A stretch of DNA of 64,000 nucleotides from Vibrio furnissii CIP 102972 (GCF_000176175.1 NZ_ACZP01000014.1:1116001-1180000); one strand, 5' to 3'. Positions 1 to 9,198 are shown, counted from the stretch's first letter. Notes: a model not told the origin generated them from the sequence alone. Numbers and translations: made by a program.

Positions 1-1222
1 GCAACACGGCATCGCAGTATTGATCAAACGCGGTGTGATATTTGGCCGGCGAGGTATTGGCGATGGGTTGATGCTGACGATCAAACAGCGCCTGTTCGGC
101 GATTTTGCCGGATGCAATATCGGCTTCAAAACGCGCGCCGACGGCTTTCGCCAATCCGGCGGCTAAATCGTAGAACGGACGATGAATGCTTTCTTCAAAG
201 TGTTCCACCAACACCGCATTGCTGTGTTCGGCGATCTGCATTAATTGCTCGGCTTCGCTTTGTAAATCAGAGAGTTCGTTGTCGCTGTCGGACAGCTCGC
301 CCTGAATATGTTCAATCGATTCAGCGATTTGGCGCAGGCTGCGTTCGTTGGCAATCACATCCTGACTGATGCCACTCATTTGCGATTCTACTTCTTGCGA
401 TTGATGGGCGATGCTGTGCAGCCGCTGATTGACACTTTCGACTCGGGTGACACCTTGTTCGACCTTATCGGACAGCGCGGTGATGGTGGCCGTCACTTCC
501 TGCGTTTCATCGAAAATTTGCTGCACAATGCCCGAAACTTCTTCGGTGCTGCGCGAAGTCCGTTCGGCAAGGCTGCGAACTTCATCGGCTACCACCGCAA
601 ACCCGCGGCCACTTTCACCAGCCCGCGCCGCTTCAATGGCGGCATTGAGCGCCAAAAGGTTGGTTTGCGCGGCGATGTTTTCAATCACTTCGGCCACCGT
701 TTTGATGCGGTGTACTTGCGCGTCCAACGTTTGAATTTGGGTCACGGACGTCGCCGTTTGCGCGCTGATTTGCTGCATGCCCGCGATGGCGGATTCGAGC
801 TCGCCGCGCCCCGCTTCGCTGGTGTCGCGCATGGTTTGCGTCGCGCCAAGTGCTGATTGCACACTGGTGGCGGTCACGGCGAGGGTTTCGGTGATCGCAT
901 TGGAGGTGTCTGCGATGGTTTGAATGGAGTCGACTTGGCGTGAGGTTTGCGTTTTCACCACATCAATCGCGTACGAGACCTTGGCCGCACTCACGGCGTT
1001 GGTGTTGAGTTCGGCAGCAATCAAGGGGGCAATCACCTCTGCCTCGGTTTGAGCCATGTCAGCGTTGGCAGCTGTGTGCCCAACCCGTTGCAACAGCCCC
1101 ATGATGACGCCCGTGAGAAGAATCAGTGCAGCACTTTCGATGCCGAGCCAAGCGCCACCTGCGGCCGCCAAAATGGCGCAGGCAGAGAGGTTCAAGCCAA
1201 TACGTTGTTGAGCGGATAGCAT
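1..1222 (-). CDS. Methyl-accepting chemotaxis protein (C-terminus cut by window edge)
   Basis: Chemoreceptor that signals through CheW/CheA to the flagellar motor. Reading leftward from the ATG at 1222, about 407 residues are visible before the window ends. Two hydrophobic segments near the N-terminus (roughly residues 9-40) are separated by only a few residues, so there is almost no periplasmic sensor. The conserved signalling tip is complete ([16 protein letters not shown], then [12 protein letters not shown]). After it comes a non-coiled C-terminal region containing [19 protein letters not shown], which resembles the cytoplasmic C-terminal domain of some proteobacterial receptors. Sensing is therefore probably cytoplasmic or membrane-linked. 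The ligand is unknown. The family call is secure; the role of the C-terminal region is inference. Confidence 0.93.
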   Translation of the reverse strand, partial: MLSAQQRIGLNLSACAILAAAGGAWLGIESAALILLTGVIMGLLQRVGHTAANADMAQTEAEVIAPLIAAELNTNAVSAAKVSYAIDVVKTQTSRQVDSIQTIADTSNAITETLAVTATSVQSALGATQTMRDTSEAGRGELESAIAGMQQISAQTATSVTQIQTLDAQVHRIKTVAEVIENIAAQTNLLALNAAIEAARAGESGRGFAVVADEVRSLAERTSRSTEEVSGIVQQIFDETQEVTATITALSDKVEQGVTRVESVNQRLHSIAHQSQEVESQMSGISQDVIANERSLRQIAESIEHIQGELSDSDNELSDLQSEAEQLMQIAEHSNAVLVEHFEESIHRPFYDLAAGLAKAVGARFEADIASGKIAEQALFDRQHQPIANTSPAKYHTAFDQYCDAVL

Positions 1223-1443
1223 ACGTTGTCCTAGTCGTTATTATTGTGATGTTGTATCCCGATTCGCCAATGTCACATGCTGGTGAGGATCCATCCTGAT
1301 CAAACCAAGTCATGCTTAAGCCGCATTCAGGGTGTCGGGTATGCCTAAACTATAGCGTGATATTCACAGAGGGAACGTTGAGCTTGTGCCGCCTTTCACT
1401 AAAGTCTAATTGCGCCTCAAAGCAGATATGTTAGGTCGCGATT

Positions 1444-1460
1444 TGGCGTGTCACACGCCA
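1444..1460. promoter_or_regulatory. Inverted repeat TGGCGTG-TCA-CACGCCA
   Basis: A perfect 7-base inverted repeat with a 3-base centre, about 250 bases before mesX. No gene ends here and no T-run follows, so an operator is more likely than a terminator. The binding protein is unknown. Confidence 0.4.
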
Positions 1461-1505
1461 TTCCGTCTTGTATGCAGACCGTCTAAAACCCAATCATTAA
1501 TTATT

Positions 1506-1522
1506 TTCATGTTGAACATGAA
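1506..1522. promoter_or_regulatory. Perfect 8-bp inverted repeat upstream of mesX
   Basis: TTCATGTT-G-AACATGAA is a perfect dyad about 190 bases before mesX and about 35 bases upstream of the candidate -10 TATAAA. That placement would suit an activator or repressor of methionine genes. It does not match the usual MetR (TGAA-N5-TTCA) or MetJ (AGACGTCT repeats) motifs exactly, so the regulator is not assigned. Confidence 0.45.
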
Positions 1523-1708
1523 GTAATGCCACTTTTATTCATATAACCGCACATGTATAAAAAATACAGCGCTCATAACTCCAAATAATATTGATGGGGC
1601 TGGTTCACCTAACCCAATCACGCCGCTCACATCGCATAACAACCGTGAAATGGACGAAGCGCAGAAAAGTCACTCAGATTTAGCTCAGCAATAGGAAGGA
1701 TGGTTACC

Positions 1709-2686
1709 ATGAATACAGGCTTTAAATTTACGATTAACAGTGTGGTCTTTGATGAAAATTATCATCCTTCTGATAGCACACGTATTACCACGAACTTCGC
1801 CAACTTGGCGCGTGGCGAAAGCCGTCAGTCGAACCTGCGTAATGCGCTGAAGATGATTGATAACCGCTTCAACGCACTGGCGAACTGGGACAATGCCAGC
1901 GGCGATCGTTACTCTGTTGAGCTGGAAATCATCTCGGTGGATCTGGATATCGAAGGCAGCGGCCAAGCATTTCCATCGATTGAAATTCTGAAAACCAACA
2001 TCCTTGACCATAAAACCAACGAGCGCATTGAAGGCATTGTGGGCAATAACTTCTCCTCTTATGTGCGCGATTATGACTTCAGCGTATTGCTGCTAGAGCA
2101 CAACAAGAACCAACCGACATTCTCGATTCCAGAAGGCTTTGGCGACCTGCATGGCAAGCTGTTTAAAACGTTTGTGGATTCGCCAACCTACAAAGAAGCG
2201 TTTGCTAAGCCGCCAGTCATTTGCCTGAGCGTGTCAGACAGCAAAGTCTACGAGCGCACGGAAAATCATCACCCAATTCTAGGCGATGAATACTTGCCGA
2301 ATGAGTCGTCACTGACCGAGCAATACTTCAAAAAAATGGGTTTGCAGGTGCGATACTTCATGCCCGCGAATAGCGCCGCGCCTTTTGCGTTCTTCTTCTT
2401 TGGCGATCTGCTGAATGATTACACCAATCTGGAGCTGATCAGTACCATCAGCACCATGGAGACGTTCCAAAAGATCTATCGCCCGGAGATCTACAATGCG
2501 AATTCGTCGGCAGGAAAACGCTACCAGCCGAACTTAAAGAACCTCGATCATTCCATTACCCAAATCGTGTATGACCGAGCAGAGCGTAGCCAGTTAGCGG
2601 TTGAACAAGGGAAGTTTGCGCAAGAGCACTTTATCAAGCCTTATCAAACCATTCTTGAACAGTGGTCTGCCAACACACCTTTGTAA
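1709..2686 (+). CDS. mesX: MesX, DUF1852 putative oxygenase partner of methionine synthase MesD
   Basis: A 325-residue soluble protein recognised as the DUF1852/MesX family. In the literature on folate-independent methionine synthases, MesX is required together with MesD and oxygen, and is thought to act as an oxygenase that helps supply the methyl group; its exact reaction is unsettled. The N-terminus (FTINSVVFDENY, then TTNFANLARG) is the family signature. The ATG at 1709 is preferred because AGGAAGG (1693-1699) lies 9 bases before it; the ATG at 1700 abuts that sequence. The stop is 28 bases from mesD, so the two are surely co-transcribed. Family assignment is from sequence memory. Confidence 0.85.
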   Translation: MNTGFKFTINSVVFDENYHPSDSTRITTNFANLARGESRQSNLRNALKMIDNRFNALANWDNASGDRYSVELEIISVDLDIEGSGQAFPSIEILKTNILDHKTNERIEGIVGNNFSSYVRDYDFSVLLLEHNKNQPTFSIPEGFGDLHGKLFKTFVDSPTYKEAFAKPPVICLSVSDSKVYERTENHHPILGDEYLPNESSLTEQYFKKMGLQVRYFMPANSAAPFAFFFFGDLLNDYTNLELISTISTMETFQKIYRPEIYNANSSAGKRYQPNLKNLDHSITQIVYDRAERSQLAVEQGKFAQEHFIKPYQTILEQWSANTPL

Positions 2687-2714
2687 TTCACTCAAATTAA
2701 TAGAAGAATTGACT

Positions 2715-3749
2715 ATGAAAAAACTATTACCAACTTCAACCTCTGGCAGCCTACCGAAACCAACTTGGCTTGCTCAACCGGAAACACTTTGGTCGCCTTG
2801 GAAACTGCAAGGTCAGGAACTCACCGACGGTAAGCACGACGCACTGCGTGTGTCACTGCAAGAGCAACAACAGGCGGAAATTGATATCGTCAGTGATGGC
2901 GAACAGACGCGCCAACACTTTGTGACCACCTTCATTGAGCACCTCAGCGGCGTTGATTTTGAGAACCGCAAAACGGTCACGATTCGTAATCGCTATGAAG
3001 CGAGTGTGCCAACCGTGGTGGGACCGGTGTCACGTCAGAAATCGGTGTTTGTCGAAGATGCCAAGTTCCTGCGTCAGCAAACCGACAAGCCGATCAAATG
3101 GGCGCTGCCTGGGCCGATGACTATGATCGACACTCTTTACGATGATCACTACAAGAGCCGCGAAAAACTGGCGTGGGAATTTGCCAAAATTCTGAATGAA
3201 GAAGCGAAAGAGCTGGAAGCGGCAGGTGTGGACATCATCCAGTTCGACGAACCTGCGTTTAACGTTTTCTTTGATGACGTGAATGAGTGGGGCATTGCGG
3301 CGCTGGAGCGTGCGATCGAAGGCCTGAAATGCGAAACCGCGGTCCACATCTGCTATGGTTACGGCATCAAAGCCAACACCGATTGGAAAAAGACGCTCGG
3401 GAATGAATGGCGTCAATACGAGGCAGTGTTCCCGAAATTGCAGCAATCGAACATCGATATCATTTCGCTCGAATGTCACAACTCACGTGTGCCCATCGAA
3501 CTGCTGGAACTGGTGCGCGGCAAGAAAGTGATGGTGGGTGCCATTGACGTGGCGACTAACACGATTGAAACCCCTGAAGAAGTGGCCGACACGCTGCGCA
3601 AAGCGCTGCAATTTGTCGATGCAGATAAGCTCTATCCATGCACCAACTGCGGTATGGCGCCTCTGTCACGTGACGTCGCCCGTGGTAAGTTGAATGCCCT
3701 GAGCGCTGGCGCTGAAATTATTCGCCAAGAGATTTTGGCGAAGTCCTAA
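2715..3749 (+). CDS. mesD: MesD, core-MetE folate-independent methionine synthase
   Basis: A 344-residue protein corresponding to the C-terminal catalytic half of cobalamin-independent methionine synthase, without the N-terminal half that binds methyl-tetrahydrofolate in full-length MetE (about 750 residues). All four zinc ligands are visible: His211 and Cys213 in VHICYG, Glu253 in SLECHNSR and Cys312 in CTNCGM. These activate homocysteine as thiolate. The DEPAF motif near residue 180 is also conserved. Pairing with mesX identifies the MesD class rather than archaeal MesA. The methyl donor is not methyl-THF and is not known with certainty. The start at 2715 follows mesX by 28 bases. The same frame is open upstream, but that stretch lies inside mesX. 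Confidence 0.88.
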   Translation: MKKLLPTSTSGSLPKPTWLAQPETLWSPWKLQGQELTDGKHDALRVSLQEQQQAEIDIVSDGEQTRQHFVTTFIEHLSGVDFENRKTVTIRNRYEASVPTVVGPVSRQKSVFVEDAKFLRQQTDKPIKWALPGPMTMIDTLYDDHYKSREKLAWEFAKILNEEAKELEAAGVDIIQFDEPAFNVFFDDVNEWGIAALERAIEGLKCETAVHICYGYGIKANTDWKKTLGNEWRQYEAVFPKLQQSNIDIISLECHNSRVPIELLELVRGKKVMVGAIDVATNTIETPEEVADTLRKALQFVDADKLYPCTNCGMAPLSRDVARGKLNALSAGAEIIRQEILAKS

Positions 3750-3773
3750 ATCAAATAAGAACATCTTAAGTAA

Positions 3774-3802
3774 GAAACCCAGTGCAATAGGCGTTGGGTT
3801 TC
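3774..3802. terminator. Terminator hairpin after mesD
   Basis: Stem GAAACCCA/TGGGTTTC with a 13-base loop, 25 bases after the mesD stop and facing the convergent nucleotidyltransferase. The T-run is poor (ATAAATTTTT a few bases later), so termination may be partial. Confidence 0.6.
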
Positions 3803-3818
3803 ACTCTTGAATAAATTT

Positions 3819-4436
3819 TTATAACAGCACAACTTTCCTTGCTAACGACGTCAACACATCAAGATTTAACGGCTCTCTAAAAGTCTGTTCAAATAAATTA
3901 AGAACGAATGGATCGCACTGTTTTAAGTAGTTGAAACTTTTCTTTGAGCCCAGAAACCATAATCCGCGAATATCGAAATATATCTCCAGAAGGTCATGCT
4001 GAAGCCATGTACGACGATAGTTGCCATCTAAGTCGTTGTAATGCGCGCGCTCCAACATTTTCATCACCCATTTTTGAAGATGTTCCCTATCTGCATCAGA
4101 CATCGGCGGTTTGCCTTCAGCGAGAATTTGCTTCACTTTTGCCAGGTACTCAATGCCTAAGCCTTGCGTATCGTATATGACTTTTCCATCACCGAAACGA
4201 AGAGCTTCTTTAGGAATTGAATTGAGACTCGCTGTCGGATAAACCCATACATCAAGAAAAGTACCGTGAAATAGCCTGGCATCTTTAAGTTCATCCGGGC
4301 GGTCACAGAAGCAGGCCATATCGATATCACTCGTTTCCGTTGCTTCATTACGTGCATGAGAACCATAAAGAATGATGGTGTGAGGTGCATATTTTTCTAT
4401 GAGCTCTTGCTTGGCTAAATCTAGGATGTCGTCCAT
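3819..4436 (-). CDS. MNT/aminoglycoside-type nucleotidyltransferase domain protein
   Basis: A 205-residue protein with the nucleotidyltransferase signature GSHARNEATETSDID near residues 25-40: the GS loop and the two metal-binding aspartates (DID). A helical C-terminal region follows, with conserved Trp, Tyr and His residues. The fold is shared by kanamycin nucleotidyltransferases and by MNT antitoxins, but no HEPN partner gene lies next to it. The start at 4436 is favoured because GAGGG sits a few bases before it; an in-frame ATG at 4457 lacks a site. The gene is somewhat AT-richer than its neighbours and stands alone, hinting at acquisition. The substrate cannot be read from the sequence. 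Confidence 0.7.
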   Translation of the reverse strand: MDDILDLAKQELIEKYAPHTIILYGSHARNEATETSDIDMACFCDRPDELKDARLFHGTFLDVWVYPTASLNSIPKEALRFGDGKVIYDTQGLGIEYLAKVKQILAEGKPPMSDADREHLQKWVMKMLERAHYNDLDGNYRRTWLQHDLLEIYFDIRGLWFLGSKKSFNYLKQCDPFVLNLFEQTFREPLNLDVLTSLARKVVLL

Positions 4437-4573
4437 TTTCCCTCTGGGTATCAACACTTGTTTAAATTAATATTCAATGATGCACATATTTGCATGTCTT
4501 TTGAAGTAGTTGAAACGCATGGCGAAAAAATCGTGTAAGGTGTCATAAGTTATGTTGCTACAGACGATAAAAG

Positions 4574-4593
4574 AAACGGGCCTAAGCCCGTTT
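4574..4593 (-). terminator. Rho-independent terminator after the YidE-type transporter
   Basis: Eight-base stem AAACGGGC/GCCCGTTT with a four-base loop. It lies 9 bases beyond the stop of the leftward transporter gene. A-runs on both sides would let it act in either direction. Confidence 0.8.
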
Positions 4594-4601
4594 TTTTTTA
4601 T

Positions 4602-6260
4602 CTACATGCTCCACAGGATGAGCGCCAGGATTTGCGGCGAGAGGATCCTTAAACACATCACCAGTGGATAGACCGTGGCGTAGGCGAGGGCAGAAGCGCC
4701 GCTCTCTTCGTGAATGGCGTTGGCAAAGGCCAGCGCTGGTGGATCGGTCATCGAACCGGCCAACATGCCGCAGATAGTCAGGTAGTTAATGTGGCCGAGT
4801 ACGCGAGCCAGAATGCCGACCGTGATAAGTGGAATTGCGGTGATCAACACGCCGTAACCCATCCAACTCACGCCGTCACCTTGTACCAGCGTTTCGACAA
4901 AGTTCCCGCCGGATTTAAGCCCGACCACGGCCAGAAACAGCACAATACCGATTTCGCGCAGCGCTAAGTTGGCGCTCGGTGGCATAAACCAGTACATCTT
5001 ACCGATGCTGCCAATACGGGCGAGGATCAGAGCGACAATCAGCGGGCCGCCCGCTAATCCCAGTTTGATCGCGGCAGGGAAACCCGGCAGATAGAACGGA
5101 ATCGAACCCAGTAAAACCCCTAAACCGATCCCGACGAACACGGGTAGCATTTGCACCTGTTGCAGCTTTTGGTGGGCGTTACCCACCATGCCGCTAACCG
5201 CTTCAATTGCTTCCTGACGGCCAACCAGATTGAGAATGTCACCAAATTGCAGGGTTGAATTGCTGGTGGGCACCAGTTCGATACCCGAACGGTTTAAACG
5301 GGACACGACCACGTCGTATTTCTCTTTCAAATCCAGATCGCGTAGCTTCTTGCCGAGCACAATTTCATTGGTGACGACCAAACGTTGCACGCGCAGCGCT
5401 GTGCCACGAGTCGACAGCGACGCATCGACTTCTTCCCCAATCACCAACCGCGCTCTTTCGAGGGCGTTTTTGTCGCCTACTAAGTGCAGTAAGTCGTTCA
5501 CTTCCACGCGTGAATCCGGTTTGGGAACATGCAGTGTTTCACCCCGTTTGAGGCGCGAACATACAATGTCACCTTCGCTTAGCGCCGGAATATCTTGCAG
5601 TTGCAAACCATTCAGATTGGGGTTTTTAACAGCGACGTTGATGGTGTGCAGATTCTCTTTTTTGTGGCCGTTGTGGGTTTCAAACTCGTCCGCTTCACTG
5701 TTGACGTTGACGCGGAAAATCATGCGAAGCAGCCACATGGTGATCAGAATGCCGCAGATACCAAATGGGTAGGCGATGGCGTACCCCATGCCGGTGAGGT
5801 CGAGTAAGTTGCTCTCTGCGCCCAGTTCGGTGAGGATTTGTTGGCCTGCACCGAGGGAGGGCGTGTTGGTGACTGCTCCGGAAAAGACGCCTAACATGAC
5901 GGGCAGTGGCACATCAAACAGGTAATAAAGCGCAACGCTCACCACGCAACCGAGTAGAACAATGAGGGCCGCAAAGCCGTTGAGTTTGAGCCCGGAACTT
6001 CTCAGTGAAGAAAAGAAACCGGGGCCGACCTGAATTCCGATGGTGTAAACAAACAGAATGAGGCCAAACTCCTGAATGAAGTGTAAGGTTTCGTAGTTGA
6101 GTTGAACGCCCCAAGAGCCGGTAAAGTGACCGACCAGAATGCCGCCAAACAGCACCCCACCGATCCCCAAACCGACGCCATACACGCGCCAATTCCCAAT
6201 CCACAGACCCAACACCGCTACCAGCGCAAGAATACTGATAGAGAGTGCGATATCACTCAT
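4602..6260 (-). CDS. yidE: YidE/AspT-family membrane transporter with two TrkA-C domains
   Basis: A 552-residue inner-membrane protein matching E. coli YidE in length and layout. There is an N-terminal hydrophobic block of about five helices (to about residue 185), two soluble TrkA-C domains (each with a GD-I/L repeat such as GDILNLVG, about 200-370), and a second hydrophobic block that repeats the first. Each half has a conserved loop ([11 protein letters not shown] and [10 protein letters not shown]), the internal duplication typical of the aspartate:alanine exchanger family. The substrate is unknown for YidE itself. The start at 6260 follows AGGAGA by 7 bases, whereas the in-frame ATG at 6278 has no site. 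It is a single gene ending in a strong terminator. Confidence 0.9.
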   Translation of the reverse strand: MSDIALSISILALVAVLGLWIGNWRVYGVGLGIGGVLFGGILVGHFTGSWGVQLNYETLHFIQEFGLILFVYTIGIQVGPGFFSSLRSSGLKLNGFAALIVLLGCVVSVALYYLFDVPLPVMLGVFSGAVTNTPSLGAGQQILTELGAESNLLDLTGMGYAIAYPFGICGILITMWLLRMIFRVNVNSEADEFETHNGHKKENLHTINVAVKNPNLNGLQLQDIPALSEGDIVCSRLKRGETLHVPKPDSRVEVNDLLHLVGDKNALERARLVIGEEVDASLSTRGTALRVQRLVVTNEIVLGKKLRDLDLKEKYDVVVSRLNRSGIELVPTSNSTLQFGDILNLVGRQEAIEAVSGMVGNAHQKLQQVQMLPVFVGIGLGVLLGSIPFYLPGFPAAIKLGLAGGPLIVALILARIGSIGKMYWFMPPSANLALREIGIVLFLAVVGLKSGGNFVETLVQGDGVSWMGYGVLITAIPLITVGILARVLGHINYLTICGMLAGSMTDPPALAFANAIHEESGASALAYATVYPLVMCLRILSPQILALILWSM

Positions 6261-6688
6261 AGCGAGTCTCCTGATCAATTAAAAATCATGGCGGGCAAAC
6301 GCGATTGAACAGCAGACAGGGGTAGGCGTAAGAACTGCGAGAGTAAAACTGCAAGCGTGGTTAGGTCTACAGCTGAGGGGTTCAAATACGGAGACTCAAT
6401 GGCTGTCGTCCGTTTTGTTGTTGCCCTGAACTGATTACCAGTAATACTGCAATGGTGCATAAAAGTTAACCGTGGTTATGCAAAATTGTGCACCTTAGCG
6501 GATATTGGTTCGTCGTGATAAATCTTTGTTAATTATAGGTAAATAGCGTTTATAAAAAGGGATGAAAGTAAATAAAATGCGACGTGAATGCCAGCCATAA
6601 TTAGCCAACGAAGTGTGTGAGCGATGACGGTTTTTACGCCGTCATGCGCCGTTGAAAATTGAAAAATTAGAGACAGGTTTTGCGCGGC
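6261..6688. other. Intergenic region between yidE and the CatB-type gene
   Basis: About 430 bases with no gene. It should hold the yidE promoter. Near the catB end lies a 7-base inverted repeat ATGACGG/CCGTCAT (6624-6645) without a T-run, possibly a weak 3' hairpin for catB. Nothing else is recognisable. Confidence 0.4.
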
Positions 6689-7324
6689 TTAGTGGTTGCG
6701 GATCTTACTTTGCCAGTAGTGGTACAACCCGTCGATGTCGCCGGATGTCAGCAGTTTCATTGCCCCCTTGAGCTGCGCATCTGGCCAATGCCACCATTGC
6801 ATCTCCAAGAGTGTCTCGATCTGTTCGGGCGTGAAGCGGAAACGAATGTGTTTCGCGGGATTGGAACCGACGATTTCATACGGCGCGACGTTTTTCGTCA
6901 CCACCGCACGGCTGGCAATCACGGCACCATCGCCAATGGTCACGCCGGGCATGATCATCGCTTCTGAACCAATCCACACATCATTACCAATCACGGTATC
7001 GCCAGCGCGAACAAACCCATCGTCGGCATCGGTAAAGGCATCGTCGTCGACATAAAAGAACGGGAAAGTGCTGACCCAATCGGTGCGATGGCCTTGATTG
7101 CCCGCCATCATAAAGACTGCGCCGGAGCCGATGGCGCAGAACGCGCCGATGATCAGCCGATCCACATCTTCGCGATCAGGGTTTAAATAGCGCACGCAAT
7201 CGTCGAAGCTGTGGCCGTGATAATAACCGGAGTAATAGCTGTGGCGACCCACGTGAATGTTAGGATTGGTCACCTGTTCGGTGAGCGGTTGACCTGAAAA
7301 TGGATTGTCAAAGTAGTTACTCAC
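6689..7324 (-). CDS. catB: CatB-type (hexapeptide) chloramphenicol/xenobiotic acetyltransferase
   Basis: A 211-residue left-handed beta-helix acetyltransferase of the type B chloramphenicol acetyltransferase family, using acetyl-CoA. The N-terminal block [19 protein letters not shown] and the [10 protein letters not shown] segment are typical. The catalytic histidine is His79 in GNQGHRTDW. Hexapeptide repeats follow (for example [17 protein letters not shown] and [13 protein letters not shown]), with the C-terminal WWHWPD segment. It looks closely related to the integron cassette gene catB9 of V. cholerae, but no attC-like site is evident here, so this is an ordinary chromosomal copy. The start is GTG at 7324 with AAGGA upstream. 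Whether it confers resistance is inference. Confidence 0.88.
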   Translation of the reverse strand: MSNYFDNPFSGQPLTEQVTNPNIHVGRHSYYSGYYHGHSFDDCVRYLNPDREDVDRLIIGAFCAIGSGAVFMMAGNQGHRTDWVSTFPFFYVDDDAFTDADDGFVRAGDTVIGNDVWIGSEAMIMPGVTIGDGAVIASRAVVTKNVAPYEIVGSNPAKHIRFRFTPEQIETLLEMQWWHWPDAQLKGAMKLLTSGDIDGLYHYWQSKIRNH

Positions 7325-7399
7325 AACGATTCCTTAAGACGGTTTTAGACGACGGTATTGCGTGGCCGTGCCACTTAACACGTCGGAAAGTGTAAACGA

Positions 7400-8350
7400 T
7401 TAAGCTGGCCGTTGACCACTGGCGTGCTGCAACAGTTGGCTTATCAGTTCTGTGGTGACCGCCGGTTCGCCCAATTGGCGACAGTTCTCAATCACCGGGC
7501 CACAGATTTCGTGAATCTCCATCGGGCGGCCTTTTTCACGATCGACCAGCATCGAGGTTTTGATCGCATCAAACTGACAAATGAGATCGAACATCGCATC
7601 GACGTCTTGCTCGGTCATGGTCACGCCGGCCACACTTGCCGCACGCGCTGTTTCCTGCATGATGGTGTGAATGGTATGGCGCAGCACCGGATCGCGCGTC
7701 ACCACGCCAGTGTCTTGCATGGTCAGCGCGGTGATGGGATTGACAGCGTTATTAATCATCAGCTTGCGCCACAATGCGTAACTCACGTCGTCATACAATT
7801 GGTTGGGAATACCCGCATCAAGGAAGATGGCCGCAAGCTGTTCTAGCCATGGTTGTAGGGTCGGGTTGTGTTGTACGTTGGGCCAGGCGCCAAAATCGAT
7901 TTGTGCAATGCCTGTCGCTTCCACCACGCCGGGGCTGAGCACATGGGCACCAATTTTCACCGCCAAGCCACCAATGGTGCGTTCGACGCCGAGCGCCTCG
8001 GCAATCACTTGTTCGTTGGTCACGCCGTTTTGAATCGACAACATCGGCACTGAACTGCCTGCCAACCAAGGCTGCATTTGCGCCAAAATTGGTGCGGTTG
8101 TGCTGCCTTTTGATGCGAGGATTAGCAGATCGAAGTCCGCTGCGTTCTCCTGCTTGCAAAGGCCCGCGACGTCGGTGGCGTTCACGCGGCCTTCAAACGA
8201 GAAATCAGGATGGCTGAGCGATAAGCCGTGGCTTTGCAAGGCATCAAGGTGAGCGCCTCGGGCCACCAAAACCACATCGTGACCAGCATGTAGTAAACGC
8301 GCTGCGTAGTAACATCCAATGCCGCCAGCGCCTAAAATCGCGAATTTCAA
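7400..8350 (-). CDS. panE: Ketopantoate reductase family protein (PanE/ApbA)
   Basis: A 316-residue NADPH-dependent oxidoreductase. The N-terminal Rossmann motif GAGGIG (residues 7-12) binds the cofactor, SIQNGVTNE follows, and the C-terminal helical domain carries WRKLMINNAVNPITAL with the catalytic lysine of 2-dehydropantoate 2-reductases. The expected role is reduction of ketopantoate to pantoate for coenzyme A. Many genomes hold several paralogues with other 2-oxoacid substrates, so panE is the family name rather than a proven function. The start is TTG at 8350, supported by AGGAGGAG just upstream; there is no better ATG. It is divergent from thpR. Confidence 0.82.
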   Translation of the reverse strand: MKFAILGAGGIGCYYAARLLHAGHDVVLVARGAHLDALQSHGLSLSHPDFSFEGRVNATDVAGLCKQENAADFDLLILASKGSTTAPILAQMQPWLAGSSVPMLSIQNGVTNEQVIAEALGVERTIGGLAVKIGAHVLSPGVVEATGIAQIDFGAWPNVQHNPTLQPWLEQLAAIFLDAGIPNQLYDDVSYALWRKLMINNAVNPITALTMQDTGVVTRDPVLRHTIHTIMQETARAASVAGVTMTEQDVDAMFDLICQFDAIKTSMLVDREKGRPMEIHEICGPVIENCRQLGEPAVTTELISQLLQHASGQRPA

Positions 8351-8514
8351 GGTTCTCCTCCTGAATGACCTTATTTATATTAGAGTCAACAGGTTACCCC
8401 TTATCGGAGTATGCGGCCAGCGGTTTCAGTCGACAAAATCTGCTTTAAAACGCCGCAGAAAGGGAGAATAATTTGTCGTCTCTCATTCAGGATCTCAACC
8501 CACAGGAGTGGATG

Positions 8515-9054
8515 ATGAATTCGGACTTGCGTTGTTTCTTTGCACTGACCTTTGCTGCCGAGGAAAAAGCTCAGCTTCGCCGCGAGCGCGAGCGGCTCAA
8601 AACTCATGCCACAAAGGGGACGTTTACGCACAGCGATAACTTTCATCTCACATTGGAATTCATTGGTGAGGTCGCAAGTGAGCATTTACCCACGCTGAAA
8701 GGCTTATTGCATGAGCTTGAATGCGCGCCGATGACACTTCATGTCGACCATCTCGGTCATTTCCATATCAAAGGTCGTCAACTGATTTGGCTGGGTGTGA
8801 CCCAACAACATGACTTGATGGCCTTGCAAGCAGCACTACGCATGAAGCTCGCTGACACCCCCTTTCCTCCAGAAAATCGACCTTATGTGCCGCACATTAC
8901 GTTGGGACGGCACGTGATGCTCGATACCCGTTTGAGCGACATACCGATGGCGCCGTTGACGCTGGTGGTGCATTCCGTCGCGTTGATGGAAAGCAAGCAC
9001 GTCGACAACAAGCTGATCTATGACGTGCTAGAGGAAATTCGTTTGGTCGACTGA
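8515..9054 (+). CDS. thpR: RNA 2',3'-cyclic phosphodiesterase (2'-5' RNA ligase family, ThpR)
   Basis: About 179 residues of the 2H phosphoesterase superfamily. Both catalytic HxTx motifs are present: HLTLEF in the N-terminal half and HITLGR in the C-terminal half. The family opens 2',3'-cyclic phosphates on RNA and can run the reverse 2'-5' ligation in vitro; its cellular role is unclear. AGGAG at 8504-8508 supports the ATG at 8515 (or 8512, giving one extra Met); an upstream in-frame TTG at 8473 has no ribosome site. The gene stands alone, divergent from the panE-type gene. Confidence 0.88.
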   Translation: MNSDLRCFFALTFAAEEKAQLRRERERLKTHATKGTFTHSDNFHLTLEFIGEVASEHLPTLKGLLHELECAPMTLHVDHLGHFHIKGRQLIWLGVTQQHDLMALQAALRMKLADTPFPPENRPYVPHITLGRHVMLDTRLSDIPMAPLTLVVHSVALMESKHVDNKLIYDVLEEIRLVD

Positions 9055-9198
9055 GCCGCCCGTATGTACCATGGGCAGCGGTGTGCTGCTTAGTTCTCGC
9101 CCTTAGTTTGAGTGCGGCGTCGCTGCAATTGGCCGTTGGTCTTCGTGCGTTGGCTTGTTAAGATGACGACCTCAACCCTGTAACCGATATCCGACCCC

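Larger units (their letters stand above)
1223..1708. other. Intergenic region between the chemoreceptor and mesX
   Basis: This gene-free divergent region of about 490 bases must carry the promoters of the leftward chemoreceptor and of rightward mesX-mesD. It holds two perfect inverted repeats, listed separately. A weak candidate -10 element (TATAAA, 1556-1561) lies about 150 bases before mesX, but I see no convincing -35 partner. No small gene or recognised riboswitch is apparent. Confidence 0.5.

Noticed and set aside
308..856. Long plus-strand open frames across the chemoreceptor gene
   Set aside because: They are antisense shadows of the conserved chemoreceptor signalling domain. The same applies to other antisense frames over secure genes, such as 37894-38424 and 60474-61223.
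1460..1490. MetJ box near mesX (AGACCGTCT and a nearby CGTCT)
   Set aside because: The spacing and tandem 8-base repeats of MetJ sites are not met; the match is too degenerate.
6500..7400. An integron cassette context for catB
   Set aside because: No attC-like palindromic repeat or neighbouring cassette could be found on either side.
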